A DNA stretch of 64,000 nt from Collinsella tanakaei (lineage in GTDB: Bacteria; Actinomycetota; Coriobacteriia; Coriobacteriales; Coriobacteriaceae): the NCBI RefSeq assembly GCF_030373545.1, contig NZ_JAUDCO010000003.1:1-64000 (forward strand), in the 5' to 3' direction. The notes beneath the pieces were generated by a model. It saw only the letters and a list, made by a program, of their open reading frames with translations, was not told where the DNA came from and made no database searches. This document shows, in pieces, positions 1 to 9,065 of this stretch (its first letter is position 1; each line of letters opens with the position of its first letter). Made by a program: the position numbers and the translations under genes.

Positions 1-64
1 GGACCCGCGCTTCGCCGACGCGTTCTGGGAGGCCGTCGAGGAGCGCGGCGGGCTCAAGCGCTAG
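1..64 (+). CDS. 3' end of an unidentified protein (partial)
   Basis: The last 20 codons of a gene that begins outside the window. The frame ends in a TAG at 62-64 and reads through with GC-rich codon use typical of the window; the visible C-terminus ends in EERGGLKR. A strong hairpin (111-143) follows within 50 bases, as expected for a real gene end. Too little is visible to name a family. Confidence 0.6.
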   Translation, partial: DPRFADAFWEAVEERGGLKR

Positions 65-110
65 GCGGGAGCCTCCGCCCCGAAACGCTAGCTCTACCAT
101 AATCGTGCTG

Positions 111-143
111 AAAAGGGCATGCGGTTACCCCGCATGCCCTTTT
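111..143. terminator. bidirectional Rho-independent terminator
   Basis: A perfect 14-bp stem (111-124 with 130-143) and a 5-base loop TTACC. The arms start with AAAA and end with TTTT, so a T-run follows the GC stem on both strands. It lies between the converging end of the plus-strand gene (stop at 64) and the minus-strand hydrolase (stop at 160). Confidence 0.85.
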
Positions 144-159
144 CTCAACTGCTGTTTTG

Positions 160-3100
160 CTATTTCTTATAAAAAGGCCTGAGCAATCCGCGCACTCCTG
201 AGCTTGAAGCCGTCTTAATTCTCACTCCGACGCTCGGGCTGTACGCCTCAATAATCTTATTGCTTCCAATATAGATCTGGACATGGCCCGCGGAGCTAAC
301 GATATCTCCCGGCTGACGATTGGACCAGGATACCTTTTGAAAGCGCCCGTTTGTCCACATATAGTTTGCATACTGATCGTGGCCGGGCGTGTAGTAGTGA
401 TCCCATGGATTCATCGGTGAAAGATCCATGCCTGTTGCGTACAAAGCCTGCATAACCAGACCCGCGCAATCTACTCCAACACCCGGCGCGCATGAGTAGT
501 CCCAGATGTAAGGCGTGTTGAGGTAATCCATCGAACGCGTGATCATCGCATTGACGCAATCTTGGCGCGTCGCCTTCCACCCAATTTTGGAAGATGTTGC
601 GTAACCATGTATGCCTACACCTTGATTTTTAATCGATACCGATCGATTTGATACTTGATAATAATTAGATGGGTTCTGAAAACCCTTGTATGGATATTGG
701 CTTGGCGTCAACGTGTATGCTTTGGCGATCCATTCAAGACTTTGCGAACCGTTGTCTTTCGCCAATACAATCTTAGTGCCGTTAGAAGATGCTCCCCCGC
801 TACGGGATAGTACGTATCCCCCGCCCATAGCTGAAACCAGCTTAATGCCATTGCCAGACTTAACTGCAATCCATTTCTGGTTCCATCCCCCATTAGACGT
901 GTACTGAATCAGGCGGGCGCCTACAGAATCCTTTCCCCCCTGGACATCGAGAACCTTACTCGAATAGACATTGGTAATAGTTATATAACCCTTAGAGTCA
1001 TGGGTTATTTTCCATGCCTGATTGGGAGAGCCATCGTATGTCCACAGATTAACATTGGCACTGTTACTCGTTGAGGCTCCCTGGACATCCGCCACAGCAG
1101 AATCCTTATTCACCGACGCAAAGGTATAGGTCCCATCTTTCATGTCGTTAGCATGCTCATATGCAAGATCGTTAATCTCGCAACGGCGCGCGGAAACACT
1201 CTCGAATTGCCACAGCTGATTCTTGGCTGCATCCCCTTTAGAGTACATAATCGTCTCTGTTCCGTTTGTAGAACCCGCCCTTCGCACATCAAGGACAAGC
1301 GAATCATTCTCTGCAGATATAAGTTGGATATAGCCGGCGCACTTTAAGGCTATCCATTTTTGACTCCAGCCGCCATTCGAAGTCCTCTGCCGCATGCTAG
1401 TAGGACCAGAGGAATCTAAAACTTTCCCAGAAGAATAATTCACGAAAGTGATGTAGCCGTCTTCATCATGGGACACGGTCCATACCTGGTTGGTTCTGCC
1501 GCCATACTCCCATAGGTTAACCTTGGCACCGTCCGCCGACGACGCACCTTGGACATCAAGGCACAGAGATGTTGCATAAGAGGGCTTGATGGCATAATCA
1601 CCATCTGCAAGAACGGCACGGTTGTTACTGGCAAGCTCATCAAGCCTGTCCCGCATCGTCATATCCGAATCAAAAAACCACCTTTGGTTCTTGCCGCCAT
1701 TCGCTGGATACAGAGCAACCCATGTTCCGTTAGCAGTCGAACTGCGACTGGCATCGAGCACAAGAGAGGTATCTGCGGCAGAATACAAACTGTAAGAAGA
1801 GCCGCGCGGCACCACTATCCATCGCTGGAGCATATCCCCATCGCGATATGAAGTCTGAATTACACGAGCGTTCTTTTTCGCTTCACCCTTAACACTCAGG
1901 ACAAGCCCTGAGTAGGCATTCTCGAGAATGACATAGCCTTCATGATCGTGGGTGACATTCCACACCTGATTGTCGCCCGCAGACTTACGTGTCCACAGAT
2001 TCACGTAGGCGTTTTCAGAAACAGAAGCGCCTTGCACATCCAGCACGGAAGCTGAAGAATTGGAGACACGGATTGAATAGGATCCGTCAGGAATCACATC
2101 TTTATAGTTTTCAACCGGACCAATGCCACCATACTCGAGGTTCAAGTCAACGGCACCGGAAATGCCTGGCACAGATCCAATGCTTGTGCACTGCCAATGA
2201 TCATAACGCTGCTCATACGTACACGACGTATAGTACTGAGCGACCCATTTGTTCCATCCCTCAAAGCAAGAATCGGTAAAGTAGGACTCCCACCAACTTA
2301 AACTTGAGTAGACTCCCGGCGTATATCCAGCTGCGGATATCTTGCCGCAGAACTCTTGGGCCATCTCTGCAAAACGCCCATCAATAGGACGATAGGTATT
2401 GTTGTCGTCCACTCCTGCCGGCACACCGTTTTTGTCTGCGTTCTCGATGTCGTAGTACACAGGATACGACAGATCCGATGGGGTAATTCCAACATCGGAT
2501 AGCACCTCGAGAGCCCAATCGGCTTCGTCGCTCGCACTTTCTTCATCCCAAGCATAAGAATAAAGATATACGCCTATCGGAACGCCGGCATCAAGAGCCC
2601 CTCGCACGTTCGTTTCAAACGTCTTATCTAGGCCGCCCCAGCCCCATCCGATACGTATGATGGCATAGTCGACACCCGCATCTTTTACCTTTTGCCAATC
2701 AATCGTATAGTTGAACTCGGAAACATCGATACCGATGGCGGTCGCATCGCCCGCCTTAATTCCATTACTAAAGCTAAACGTACCGTCACTGTTCTTTTTC
2801 CAACTCACAAGACCTTCGCGAGCATAGTCGGAAATCAGCGCTCCATCGCTGTAACGCCAACTGTTGCCAGCAAACGTATCAAAGAAGGACTCACCATTCT
2901 TATCATCTTGAGCATCATCATTTGAAACATCGTTTTCGACAACGTCTGCTGATTGCTCGGCGGATTCGAGAAAACCACCTTGCAAATCATCCTGGTTATC
3001 GGAAGAGAGACCGTCAGAATTCGACATTTCGTCGCTGGAATCAATGTCGCCTGCGCCATCTGACTCCGTAACAGATAGCGAATCATCCTTATTACCATCA

Positions 3101-3303
3101 ACAAGTACGGAATCGTCTGCATCGGATCCTAAATCATCTTCACTCGACAGAATCTCATCCTGCTGAAACTGATCACCCTGCACATTGGAATCGGCAACAC
3201 TCTCCTGCGAGCTGTCAATAGCCCAGGCGAGACCTTGGGGATATGCCAACGTTATAGTAAGAACTCCCACAAGAGCGCGCTTGGCAAAAACTTTGAAGTC
3301 CAT
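160..3303 (-). CDS. secreted GH25 muramidase / ricin-type lectin / NlpC-P60 cell-wall hydrolase
   Basis: A 1047-residue secreted peptidoglycan hydrolase. In order: signal peptide (about 1-28, cleavage after AWA), acidic Ser/Asp-rich linker (30-140), GH25 lysozyme domain (about 187-395; D193 in GIDVSE and the D285/E287 pair in YYDIE are the expected catalytic acids), three ricin-type beta-trefoil lectin repeats (about 405-545, 565-700, 720-860, each with Q-x-W motifs and the recurring LDVQGAS), and a C-terminal NlpC/P60 papain-like domain (about 910-1047) with C946 in DCAG and H1007. GH25 cleaves the glycan strand and NlpC/P60 the stem peptide, so both backbone parts could be cut; the lectin repeats probably hold the enzyme on wall glycans. 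The gene is visibly AT-richer than its neighbours and stands alone, which suggests transfer. The exact substrate is not visible. Confidence 0.92.
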   Translation of the reverse strand: MDFKVFAKRALVGVLTITLAYPQGLAWAIDSSQESVADSNVQGDQFQQDEILSSEDDLGSDADDSVLVDGNKDDSLSVTESDGAGDIDSSDEMSNSDGLSSDNQDDLQGGFLESAEQSADVVENDVSNDDAQDDKNGESFFDTFAGNSWRYSDGALISDYAREGLVSWKKNSDGTFSFSNGIKAGDATAIGIDVSEFNYTIDWQKVKDAGVDYAIIRIGWGWGGLDKTFETNVRGALDAGVPIGVYLYSYAWDEESASDEADWALEVLSDVGITPSDLSYPVYYDIENADKNGVPAGVDDNNTYRPIDGRFAEMAQEFCGKISAAGYTPGVYSSLSWWESYFTDSCFEGWNKWVAQYYTSCTYEQRYDHWQCTSIGSVPGISGAVDLNLEYGGIGPVENYKDVIPDGSYSIRVSNSSASVLDVQGASVSENAYVNLWTRKSAGDNQVWNVTHDHEGYVILENAYSGLVLSVKGEAKKNARVIQTSYRDGDMLQRWIVVPRGSSYSLYSAADTSLVLDASRSSTANGTWVALYPANGGKNQRWFFDSDMTMRDRLDELASNNRAVLADGDYAIKPSYATSLCLDVQGASSADGAKVNLWEYGGRTNQVWTVSHDEDGYITFVNYSSGKVLDSSGPTSMRQRTSNGGWSQKWIALKCAGYIQLISAENDSLVLDVRRAGSTNGTETIMYSKGDAAKNQLWQFESVSARRCEINDLAYEHANDMKDGTYTFASVNKDSAVADVQGASTSNSANVNLWTYDGSPNQAWKITHDSKGYITITNVYSSKVLDVQGGKDSVGARLIQYTSNGGWNQKWIAVKSGNGIKLVSAMGGGYVLSRSGGASSNGTKIVLAKDNGSQSLEWIAKAYTLTPSQYPYKGFQNPSNYYQVSNRSVSIKNQGVGIHGYATSSKIGWKATRQDCVNAMITRSMDYLNTPYIWDYSCAPGVGVDCAGLVMQALYATGMDLSPMNPWDHYYTPGHDQYANYMWTNGRFQKVSWSNRQPGDIVSSAGHVQIYIGSNKIIEAYSPSVGVRIKTASSSGVRGLLRPFYKK

Positions 3304-3370
3304 ATCGATTAATCCCCGTTCATAATTTAAACCAATCGGTCATACCCAACGGTTTGTTGGACCTTTTTTG

Positions 3371-3398
3371 ATAATAGTAAGGTATCTAGCTCGCACAA
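3371..3398 (-). promoter_or_regulatory. putative sigma-70-type promoter of the GH25 hydrolase gene
   Basis: On the minus strand a -35 box TTGTGC (3393-3398) and a -10 box TATTAT (3371-3376) are 16 bases apart. They lie about 70 bases upstream of the ATG at 3303, in an AT-rich stretch. Assigned by eye from consensus only. Confidence 0.45.
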
Positions 3399-3494
3399 TC
3401 ACGCTTATGTACCATATAGTATACGGTTCTATCAGTTATAAAGCTTTTAATCCGAATAGTTCCTTCAAAGCCAATAGAAAGTCGAAAACGCGTT

Positions 3495-3650
3495 TTATAA
3501 AGATTCTGCAGTAAAAAACTTCATCGACTGTAAGAGTCTTTTCTTAGAATCACGGAAGTCTTCACAGGCATCCTCTATATCATCTTCGCGCAGACATTCA
3601 TGCCCTTGATCAAGCAGGATCTTTGCATTGGAATTAGTTTTCTGCGCCAT
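3495..3650 (-). CDS. possible small protein of unknown function, 51 aa
   Basis: An ATG-to-TAA frame of 52 codons in a 600-base space without other genes. The product is charged and looks helical (it contains DDIEDACEDFRDSKKRLL), with no membrane segment or signal peptide. There is no convincing Shine-Dalgarno site before the ATG; only a weak GCTGAG-like stretch. A 12-base palindrome AAAACGCGTTTT (3485-3496) overlaps the stop. It could be a chance frame in AT-rich DNA or a remnant gene. No family recognised. Confidence 0.3.
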   Translation of the reverse strand: MAQKTNSNAKILLDQGHECLREDDIEDACEDFRDSKKRLLQSMKFFTAESL

Positions 3651-3915
3651 ATGTACTCAGCTAGAATGCATATTAAAGATGGACATGTATAAGTGCTCAA
3701 AACGGACAGGCTAGACAGAATGTCTGATTTGGCAGGGACGATGATAGATTAAGTACTATTCTATATATCATTAATCACTCTACAGGTATCAGCTCGTAAT
3801 ATGTCATAACAACGTAGGCCACGTCCAATGCAAAAGATAATTCGTTCGCCGTTCCCCAATGCAAGAAAGCGGCAGACGAATTAATAAGAATACTCTGAGC
3901 GCAAGCCAAGTTAAA
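3651..3915. other. AT-rich intergenic stretch without recognised gene
   Basis: Between the possible small ORF and the end of the exporter ATPase gene. I see no convincing gene, terminator or repeat. Composition is visibly AT-richer than the wall-polymer genes to the right and matches the hydrolase gene to the left, so it may belong to the same transferred segment. Confidence 0.4.
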
Positions 3916-4710
3916 TTATGTCGCCTCGTAGAAGTCGACCGCCTCGTCGATCGTGCCCTCAAACATCGTACGGCCGTGGTCGAGCACGATGCCACGCGTG
4001 CAGAACTTGCGGGCCTGGGCGGTGGAGTGCGTAACAAAGAGCACCGTCACGTTTTCATTGGCCATGATGTCGGACACGCGCTGCTGGCATTTTGCGGAAA
4101 ACTTGCGATCGCCCACCGACAGAGCCTCGTCCACAACCAGGATGTCAGGCTTGATGGATGAGGCGAACGCAAAGCCAAGACGCGCGCGCATACCGCTCGA
4201 GTAGGTACGCATGGGCTGATCGATGTACTTGCCCAACTCGGAGAACTCCACGATCTGCGGGATGAGCTCCTTGGACTCCTCCTCGGACAGGCCCCACAGC
4301 TGGCAGCGCATCTGGACGTTCTCCATACCAGAGAGCCTCATGTCAAAGCCGGCGGAAAGCTCAAGCAGCGCCGAGACGCGACCGTGGACCTCGATGGTGC
4401 CGCTCGTGGGAAAGCACACTCCGGTGATCATCTTGAGTGCAGTGGACTTGCCGGCGCCGTTGTCGCCCAAGAAGGCAAGCGCCTCGCCGCGACCGCAGGT
4501 AAACGTCAAATCGTCGCTCGCGTTGATGGTGTCGTATTTGACGCGATCGGTAAACGAGGCAATCAGGCGCTGGCGATCGTTTTTGAACAGCTTGTACGTC
4601 TTGCGCACATGTTCAAAGCGAACAGCGACGGGATTGGTGCGGTCCTCGTCGCGAATGATCGTGGCCGATCCCAGATCGAGCGCGGTATCGCTGCGAACGC
4701 TAGAGGACAT
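3916..4710 (-). CDS. ABC exporter ATPase for wall polymer (TagH/Wzt-like)
   Basis: ATP-binding subunit (264 aa) of an ABC-2 polysaccharide or teichoic-acid exporter. Walker A GDNGAGKST (about 82-90), signature YSSGM (about 170-174), Walker B LVVDEA (191-196), switch His in THST (228). The DEALSVGD motif after Walker B is typical of the TagH/KpsT/Wzt group. There is no C-terminal carbohydrate-binding domain as in long Wzt proteins. The ATG at 4710 is chosen because AAGGAGG lies just upstream; a frame opening 15 codons earlier lacks a better site. It overlaps the permease stop by 11 bases, so the pair is translationally coupled and is the end of the minus-strand wall-polymer operon. Confidence 0.9.
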   Translation of the reverse strand: MSSSVRSDTALDLGSATIIRDEDRTNPVAVRFEHVRKTYKLFKNDRQRLIASFTDRVKYDTINASDDLTFTCGRGEALAFLGDNGAGKSTALKMITGVCFPTSGTIEVHGRVSALLELSAGFDMRLSGMENVQMRCQLWGLSEEESKELIPQIVEFSELGKYIDQPMRTYSSGMRARLGFAFASSIKPDILVVDEALSVGDRKFSAKCQQRVSDIMANENVTVLFVTHSTAQARKFCTRGIVLDHGRTMFEGTIDEAVDFYEAT

Positions 4711-5506
4711 CGGGGACCTCCTTGGACAGGCGGCGGTAATTGCGCAGAGCGACAAGAACGACCACCAAAAAGACGATCAAAAACGGAATCAATTCATCTG
4801 GACGAGTCCAAAACCACTTCTTATAAATAAAGCAGCAGCGCACAGCTTCGGCACACCAAGCCACTGGATTAAAAGCCATGATGTGCTGCCCCAAAGGCGG
4901 CAGAGAAGATAGTTGGAAAAGAACGCCTGAAAGCCAAAAGAACGGTGTAGAAAGCGTCTTTACCAAGTTGGCAAAATCCTTCGAGATAGCCGAAAGCGGG
5001 GAAAGCGCAATGGACCAAGCGGTCCAAAATACAAACATGACCACCATGACAAGGGGAAGCTGCAGAATATAACGCGAGATATGGACACCGAGCAATACAC
5101 AGATCAATGTCGTAATAGCCATCGTCGCAGCGAAAATGATTAACAGCGACAGCGTGTAAAACGTCGAGATCACCGAAAGAGGAAACTTGATGCGGTTGAC
5201 AAGATAGGGGTAACGCCTATAGACGTCGCTTCCCGTATTGATAGCATCCGACATAAAGAACCAAGGGAAGACTCCGGCAGCAAGCCAGAGAAGAAAGGGC
5301 TCCCCGTTAATGGTGCTACCAGCCCTCATGCCGACAGACAACGTGAACCAGTAAACAAGGATGTACACCGTCGGCTTCGTGAAGAGCCATACCTTACCGA
5401 GCGCGGCGCCGCGATACGTTTTTACCAAATCGATTTTGGCAAGATCCCAGATCTGATGACGCCATTGCCAGTTTTCGGAAAGAATCTGCGCGAGAGTTTT
5501 AAACAT
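4700..5506 (-). CDS. ABC-2 permease of wall polymer exporter (TagG/Wzm-like)
   Basis: Integral membrane subunit (268 aa from the ATG at 5506; a TTG start at 5533 would add nine residues). About six hydrophobic segments after an amphipathic N-terminus, and the motif DLVKTYRGAALGKVW before the first membrane span, which is typical of ABC-2 polysaccharide exporters. It forms the transmembrane channel for the ATPase encoded immediately downstream (overlapping). It is the fourth gene of the minus-strand operon that includes TagD and two glycerophosphotransferases, so the cargo is inferred to be a glycerol-phosphate-containing wall polymer. Confidence 0.88.
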   Translation of the reverse strand: MFKTLAQILSENWQWRHQIWDLAKIDLVKTYRGAALGKVWLFTKPTVYILVYWFTLSVGMRAGSTINGEPFLLWLAAGVFPWFFMSDAINTGSDVYRRYPYLVNRIKFPLSVISTFYTLSLLIIFAATMAITTLICVLLGVHISRYILQLPLVMVVMFVFWTAWSIALSPLSAISKDFANLVKTLSTPFFWLSGVLFQLSSLPPLGQHIMAFNPVAWCAEAVRCCFIYKKWFWTRPDELIPFLIVFLVVVLVALRNYRRLSKEVPDVL

Positions 5507-5583
5507 CTTCGATTCCCACTCCAAAGAAACCAATCAAGTGCGAGAAGAATACCACGTTCGCAATGCTCAAGACCAACGTTTAC

Positions 5584-6882
5584 TTAACCGACAAACACGC
5601 GCTCGAGCACGCGCTGCGCGGCATGCCCGTCATCCAGCGGACAGAACGTCGCGGCATAGCGATCGAAAGCTTCGCCGTACTGCTGCCAGTACGTATCGTC
5701 CAACCCCTTCACCTGCGCCACGAGCTCTTCGGTGGTGACGCACTGCGGACCAGGGACCTCGGCCATATCAAAATAGAAGCCTCTGATGTCGCCGGCATAC
5801 CGCTCGTAGTCGGGCACGAACAGCAGGATGGGTCGGTGCAGAATGGCGTAGTCGAACATGACACTCGAGTAGTCGGTCACCAGCGCGTCGGCCGCGATGT
5901 ACAGCTCGTTGATGTCCGGCGCGTCCGACACGTCGATCACGAAGCCCTCGTAGGCGCTGAAATCGAACGCATTGGCGATGTAGTAGTGCGGGCGGAACAG
6001 CACCACCCACTCGTCGCCCAGCTCGCGCCGCAGCTCGTCGAAATCGATGAGGTAGTCGAAGGTATACCCCACGCCCGCCTGATACGAGTCATCGCGCCAG
6101 GTAGGGGCATACAGCAGGGCCTTCTTGCCCTCGGGCACGCCGAGCTTCTCGCGCATGGCGCGCACGGTCTCCCCCGTATCATCCGCCGCCGCGCGCGCGA
6201 TGTCGTCGTTGCGCGGGTAGCCGAGCTCCAGCACGGTCTGGGCACGGCGATCCTCGGGCAGGCCGAAGGCGCTCGCCAGGTGCTCGGAGGTATAGGGCGA
6301 GGGCGACAGCAGATAGGTCCACTTTCGCGCGTCCATACCGAAGCGCTCGGCGAGCTCGGAGGTGGTGTTCAGGGCGTTGGCGGTCTCGATCTGCACGTCG
6401 TAGCCCAGCCGCTTGAGCGGCGTGCCGTGCCAGCACTGCACGAAGACCTGGTCGGCCTTGGGTGTGACGTACTCGGGCAGGCGCGTGTTGAGAATCAGCG
6501 TGCCCGAGCTCGCCAGGGCCTCGAAATACTCCGCAGAGCCACGCTGCACCACGGTTGCGCGGGCCAGCGACGGGTTCTCCCGAGCCTCATCGGTGCGCTC
6601 CTGCCCCTTGAACGACCAGACGAACTCGTAGCCGGCAAAACGCTCGTCGTCGCACATGGCCAAAAAGAGGGCGCGCGGCGAGCACGAAAACGACCGGCCG
6701 CCAAACGACTCGAAGAACACGCGCTTGGGGTCGACGGCGATCTTCGCCGCCTGGGCATCGTACTTTTTCGCCTCGTGCTTCCAGTAGGTATGGCGCACCG
6801 CGAGACGCGTCTTGGGCATATAGCGCAACACGCCCAGGCCCGCCGAGCGCACCAGGCGCCGCACGTGTCCGATCGTCTTCAT
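5584..6882 (-). CDS. CDP-glycerol glycerophosphotransferase family protein (TagB/TagF-like)
   Basis: A 432-residue cytoplasmic or membrane-associated transferase that would add glycerol-phosphate units from CDP-glycerol to a growing wall polymer. Family hallmarks: HGTPLK (about 152-157), GYPRND (221-226), LLYAPTWRDD (257-266) and TDYSSVMFDYA (336-346), the donor-binding C-terminal half. The length fits TagB-type (single addition) or short TagF-type enzymes; long polymerases have an extra N-terminal region. It lies 12 bases downstream of tagD and 78 bases upstream of the exporter permease, on the same strand. Whether it primes or polymerises cannot be told from sequence. Confidence 0.9.
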   Translation of the reverse strand: MKTIGHVRRLVRSAGLGVLRYMPKTRLAVRHTYWKHEAKKYDAQAAKIAVDPKRVFFESFGGRSFSCSPRALFLAMCDDERFAGYEFVWSFKGQERTDEARENPSLARATVVQRGSAEYFEALASSGTLILNTRLPEYVTPKADQVFVQCWHGTPLKRLGYDVQIETANALNTTSELAERFGMDARKWTYLLSPSPYTSEHLASAFGLPEDRRAQTVLELGYPRNDDIARAAADDTGETVRAMREKLGVPEGKKALLYAPTWRDDSYQAGVGYTFDYLIDFDELRRELGDEWVVLFRPHYYIANAFDFSAYEGFVIDVSDAPDINELYIAADALVTDYSSVMFDYAILHRPILLFVPDYERYAGDIRGFYFDMAEVPGPQCVTTEELVAQVKGLDDTYWQQYGEAFDRYAATFCPLDDGHAAQRVLERVFVG

Positions 6883-6894
6883 GCTCTGCCCGCC

Positions 6895-7392
6895 CTATGC
6901 CTTGTCCTTGTTTGCCAAACGGCCCTTGACCTCGGTCGTCGAGATGCCGTCCGTGCGGTCCAGGTACACGATGTCGCACTTGTCGCGCAGATACTCAAAG
7001 CGGTCGCTGCCCGCCCAGTCGCTGCCCATGCACATGATGTCCACGTGGTAGTCCTCGATGTCCTGAGCCTTCTGTTCCCAGCTATTCTCGGGAATGACCA
7101 GGTCCACGTAGCGGATGGCCTCGAGCATCTCCTTGCGGACCTCATAGGGATAGAAGCTCTTCTTGCCCTTGCCGGCGTTGAACTCGTCGGTCGAAAGCGC
7201 CACGATCAGGTAGTCGCCCAGCGCGGCGGCGCGCTGCAGCAGGCGGATATGGCCGTAGTGCAGCAGGTCGAACGTGCCGTAGGTGAGCACGCGGCGCACG
7301 CCGGTGTGATGGTCGGCAGCGTAGGCGGCGAAGTCATCAGACGTGCTGATCTCGACGCTCGAACCGCTGCGCTGCATGTTCTCATTTTCCAT
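6895..7392 (-). CDS. tagD: glycerol-3-phosphate cytidylyltransferase
   Basis: Makes CDP-glycerol from CTP and glycerol 3-phosphate, the donor used by the two flanking transferases. Nucleotidyltransferase motifs GTFD (39-42), HYGH (45-48, the HxGH site) and RTDGISTTEVK (146-156) are intact. The protein is 165 residues, longer than the usual ~130, because of a ~33-residue N-terminal extension. The distal start at 7392 is kept because AAAGGAG sits seven bases before it, and it overlaps the end of the upstream gene by 11 bases. The extension has no recognised fold. Confidence 0.93.
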   Translation of the reverse strand: MENENMQRSGSSVEISTSDDFAAYAADHHTGVRRVLTYGTFDLLHYGHIRLLQRAAALGDYLIVALSTDEFNAGKGKKSFYPYEVRKEMLEAIRYVDLVIPENSWEQKAQDIEDYHVDIMCMGSDWAGSDRFEYLRDKCDIVYLDRTDGISTTEVKGRLANKDKA

Positions 7393-8587
7393 GGTTTAAC
7401 TCCTTTGAATAGCTGTCTTGCGACTCATGGACAAAGTACGGGGAAATCATCGAACGAATCTTCTCGAGCGAGCGCGAAGGCTCCATCTCGGAGCGACCGT
7501 AATCCTCCATGAAGGCGTCAAACGACGTCATATCGTAGGTGCCGTGTGCGACATCGTCCTCGATGGCGCGGGCGACGGCATCGGCCGTCGTATAGGTGAT
7601 GCTCGGCAGCTCGGCGAGCGGATCGATGTTGAGGCCCGGCGAGACGCGGTACTCGTCGATATCGGGCGTGAAGAACAGCACCCGCTTGTGGAGCAAGCCC
7701 GCCTCGAAGGCGACGGTGGAGTAGTCGGTCACGACGTAGTCGGCGAGCAGCAGCGCGTGGATAGTGCCGATCCCCGCGAGGCTGTAGACGCTGCAGCCCT
7801 CGCTGACGACACCCTTATCGTGCGGGGCCTGCGCCTCGATGGGATGGCCCGAGACGACGAGCCGCGCATCGGACGGAAGCGCCTGCGCCAGATCGCGCAC
7901 GGCGCGCTCAAGCCACTGCGGGTCCTGGGGATTGCGGCGGAAGGTCGGGGCGTAGAGCACCACGGGGCTCGTCGCGTCTTCGCGATACCCCTGCTGCTTT
8001 AAGCGGCGCTCCACGCGATGCACGTAGCGCGTGCGCAGGTGCTCGTAGGAACGGCTGGTGAGGTAGTCCATGCGGGGCAGGCCGCAGGCGACGATCTTGT
8101 CCTCGGGATAGTTGAAGGCCTCGGCGTAGCAGGCGCGCGCCCCCGGGAACCCCGCGACGATGCAGTCGTACCCGCGGTGCATGCCCAGCACGTCTGCCGC
8201 GCGCGAAGAGCGGCCGTCGGGCGTATCGAGCGACTGGTAGCCGAACTTTTTGATAGCGCCCGGAGCATGCCACACCTGCACGCAGAACGCGCGGTGCATA
8301 GATGCCGGGATGGAGATGGCGGGCACGTAGCCGTCCACGAAGCACACGGAGGCCGTCGCGGCATGCCACAGCTGCGCCACCATGGTGCGCAGGCCGAAGC
8401 GCCCGCTTTTGGGCAGGCACGCCCACACAAACTTGACCTGCGGGTACAGGATCTGCAGGTAGGTCTCGAGCAAAAGGAAATCAAACGGGCGGGCCGACTG
8501 ACGCGACAGGAAGACGACCTTGTTCTGCTGGGGGAAGAGCGTGAAGATCTTGAACACGATCTTCACGATCCATGCTACGAAGCGCAT
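7382..8587 (-). CDS. CDP-glycerol glycerophosphotransferase family protein, first gene of wall-polymer operon
   Basis: A 401-residue member of the same family as the 5584-6882 product, but clearly diverged. Motifs: WHAPG (106-110), GFPGAR (146-151), CGLPRMDYL (168-176), VLYAPTFRR (210-218), VVTDYSTVAFEAGLL (285-299). The N-terminus is hydrophobic (about 5-18), suggesting membrane association. The start at 8587 follows GGGGAGGGGAG. Two non-identical enzymes in one operon would fit a primer/polymerase division of labour, which is inference. TagO and TagA homologues are not in the window. Confidence 0.87.
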   Translation of the reverse strand: MRFVAWIVKIVFKIFTLFPQQNKVVFLSRQSARPFDFLLLETYLQILYPQVKFVWACLPKSGRFGLRTMVAQLWHAATASVCFVDGYVPAISIPASMHRAFCVQVWHAPGAIKKFGYQSLDTPDGRSSRAADVLGMHRGYDCIVAGFPGARACYAEAFNYPEDKIVACGLPRMDYLTSRSYEHLRTRYVHRVERRLKQQGYREDATSPVVLYAPTFRRNPQDPQWLERAVRDLAQALPSDARLVVSGHPIEAQAPHDKGVVSEGCSVYSLAGIGTIHALLLADYVVTDYSTVAFEAGLLHKRVLFFTPDIDEYRVSPGLNIDPLAELPSITYTTADAVARAIEDDVAHGTYDMTSFDAFMEDYGRSEMEPSRSLEKIRSMISPYFVHESQDSYSKELNHGK

Positions 8588-8708
8588 CGCTCCCCTCCCC
8601 GACAGCTGCGCGCGTCAGCGACATGGCGCGGCGCAATATCCCCATATCGAGGCGAAAGCTTAACATATTCTTTGCAAAGAGATGTGTTTGCGCAGTGCTG
8701 ATTGGACA

Positions 8709-8727
8709 CGTGCTTTACAAAAGCACG
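8709..8727. promoter_or_regulatory. 8-bp inverted repeat in the divergent regulatory region
   Basis: CGTGCTTT-ACA-AAAGCACG, a perfect 8-bp palindrome with a 3-base spacer, lies between the minus-strand wall-polymer operon (start 8587) and the XRE regulator gene (start 8856). Its position suggests an operator, possibly for that regulator. No T-run follows, so a terminator is unlikely. Promoter boxes here are not clear by eye. Confidence 0.35.
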
Positions 8728-8855
8728 AACGAGGTCCGCGGGCGCCCGTGCCGAATGCCGCGGACGCGCACGCACTCATGGAAAACCTACGTTACTTTGC
8801 CCATACGTAAACTCCAATTTACTCCGCCGCGGCGAAAGCTCACCACACTCGCCGT

Positions 8856-9065
8856 ATGGATACTTCGCTTCAGCAAAAGCTCGGGAACAACGTGCAGCAG
8901 GCACGCAAGCGCCTTGGATACAACAAGGTCGATTTCAGCCTGATGGCCCACATCAGCCGCCCGACGCTGGACGCCATCGAGGCCGGCAGGACCAACATCA
9001 AGCTCAATACGCTCAACCGCCTCGCCAACGCGCTCGACATGGAAGCTTGGGAGCTGCTTACCTAG
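8856..9065 (+). CDS. small XRE-family DNA-binding protein
   Basis: A 69-residue protein that is almost entirely one Cro/C1-type helix-turn-helix domain; the recognition segment reads SLMAHISRPTLDAIEAGRTN, followed by the usual TLNRLANALDM helix. It lies between two wall-polymer export transcription units and probably regulates one or both, or itself. The ribosome binding site is weak. Fold assignment is sound; the target is inference from position. Confidence 0.88.
   Translation: MDTSLQQKLGNNVQQARKRLGYNKVDFSLMAHISRPTLDAIEAGRTNIKLNTLNRLANALDMEAWELLT

Noticed and set aside
4711-4755. Longer N-terminus of the first exporter ATPase
   Set aside because: The extra 15 codons lie in the permease gene, while AAGGAGG directly precedes the ATG at 4710.
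5563-7512. A 649-codon plus-strand frame opposite the glycerophosphotransferase and tagD
   Set aside because: His/Arg/Val-rich shadow frame spanning two real genes on the other strand.
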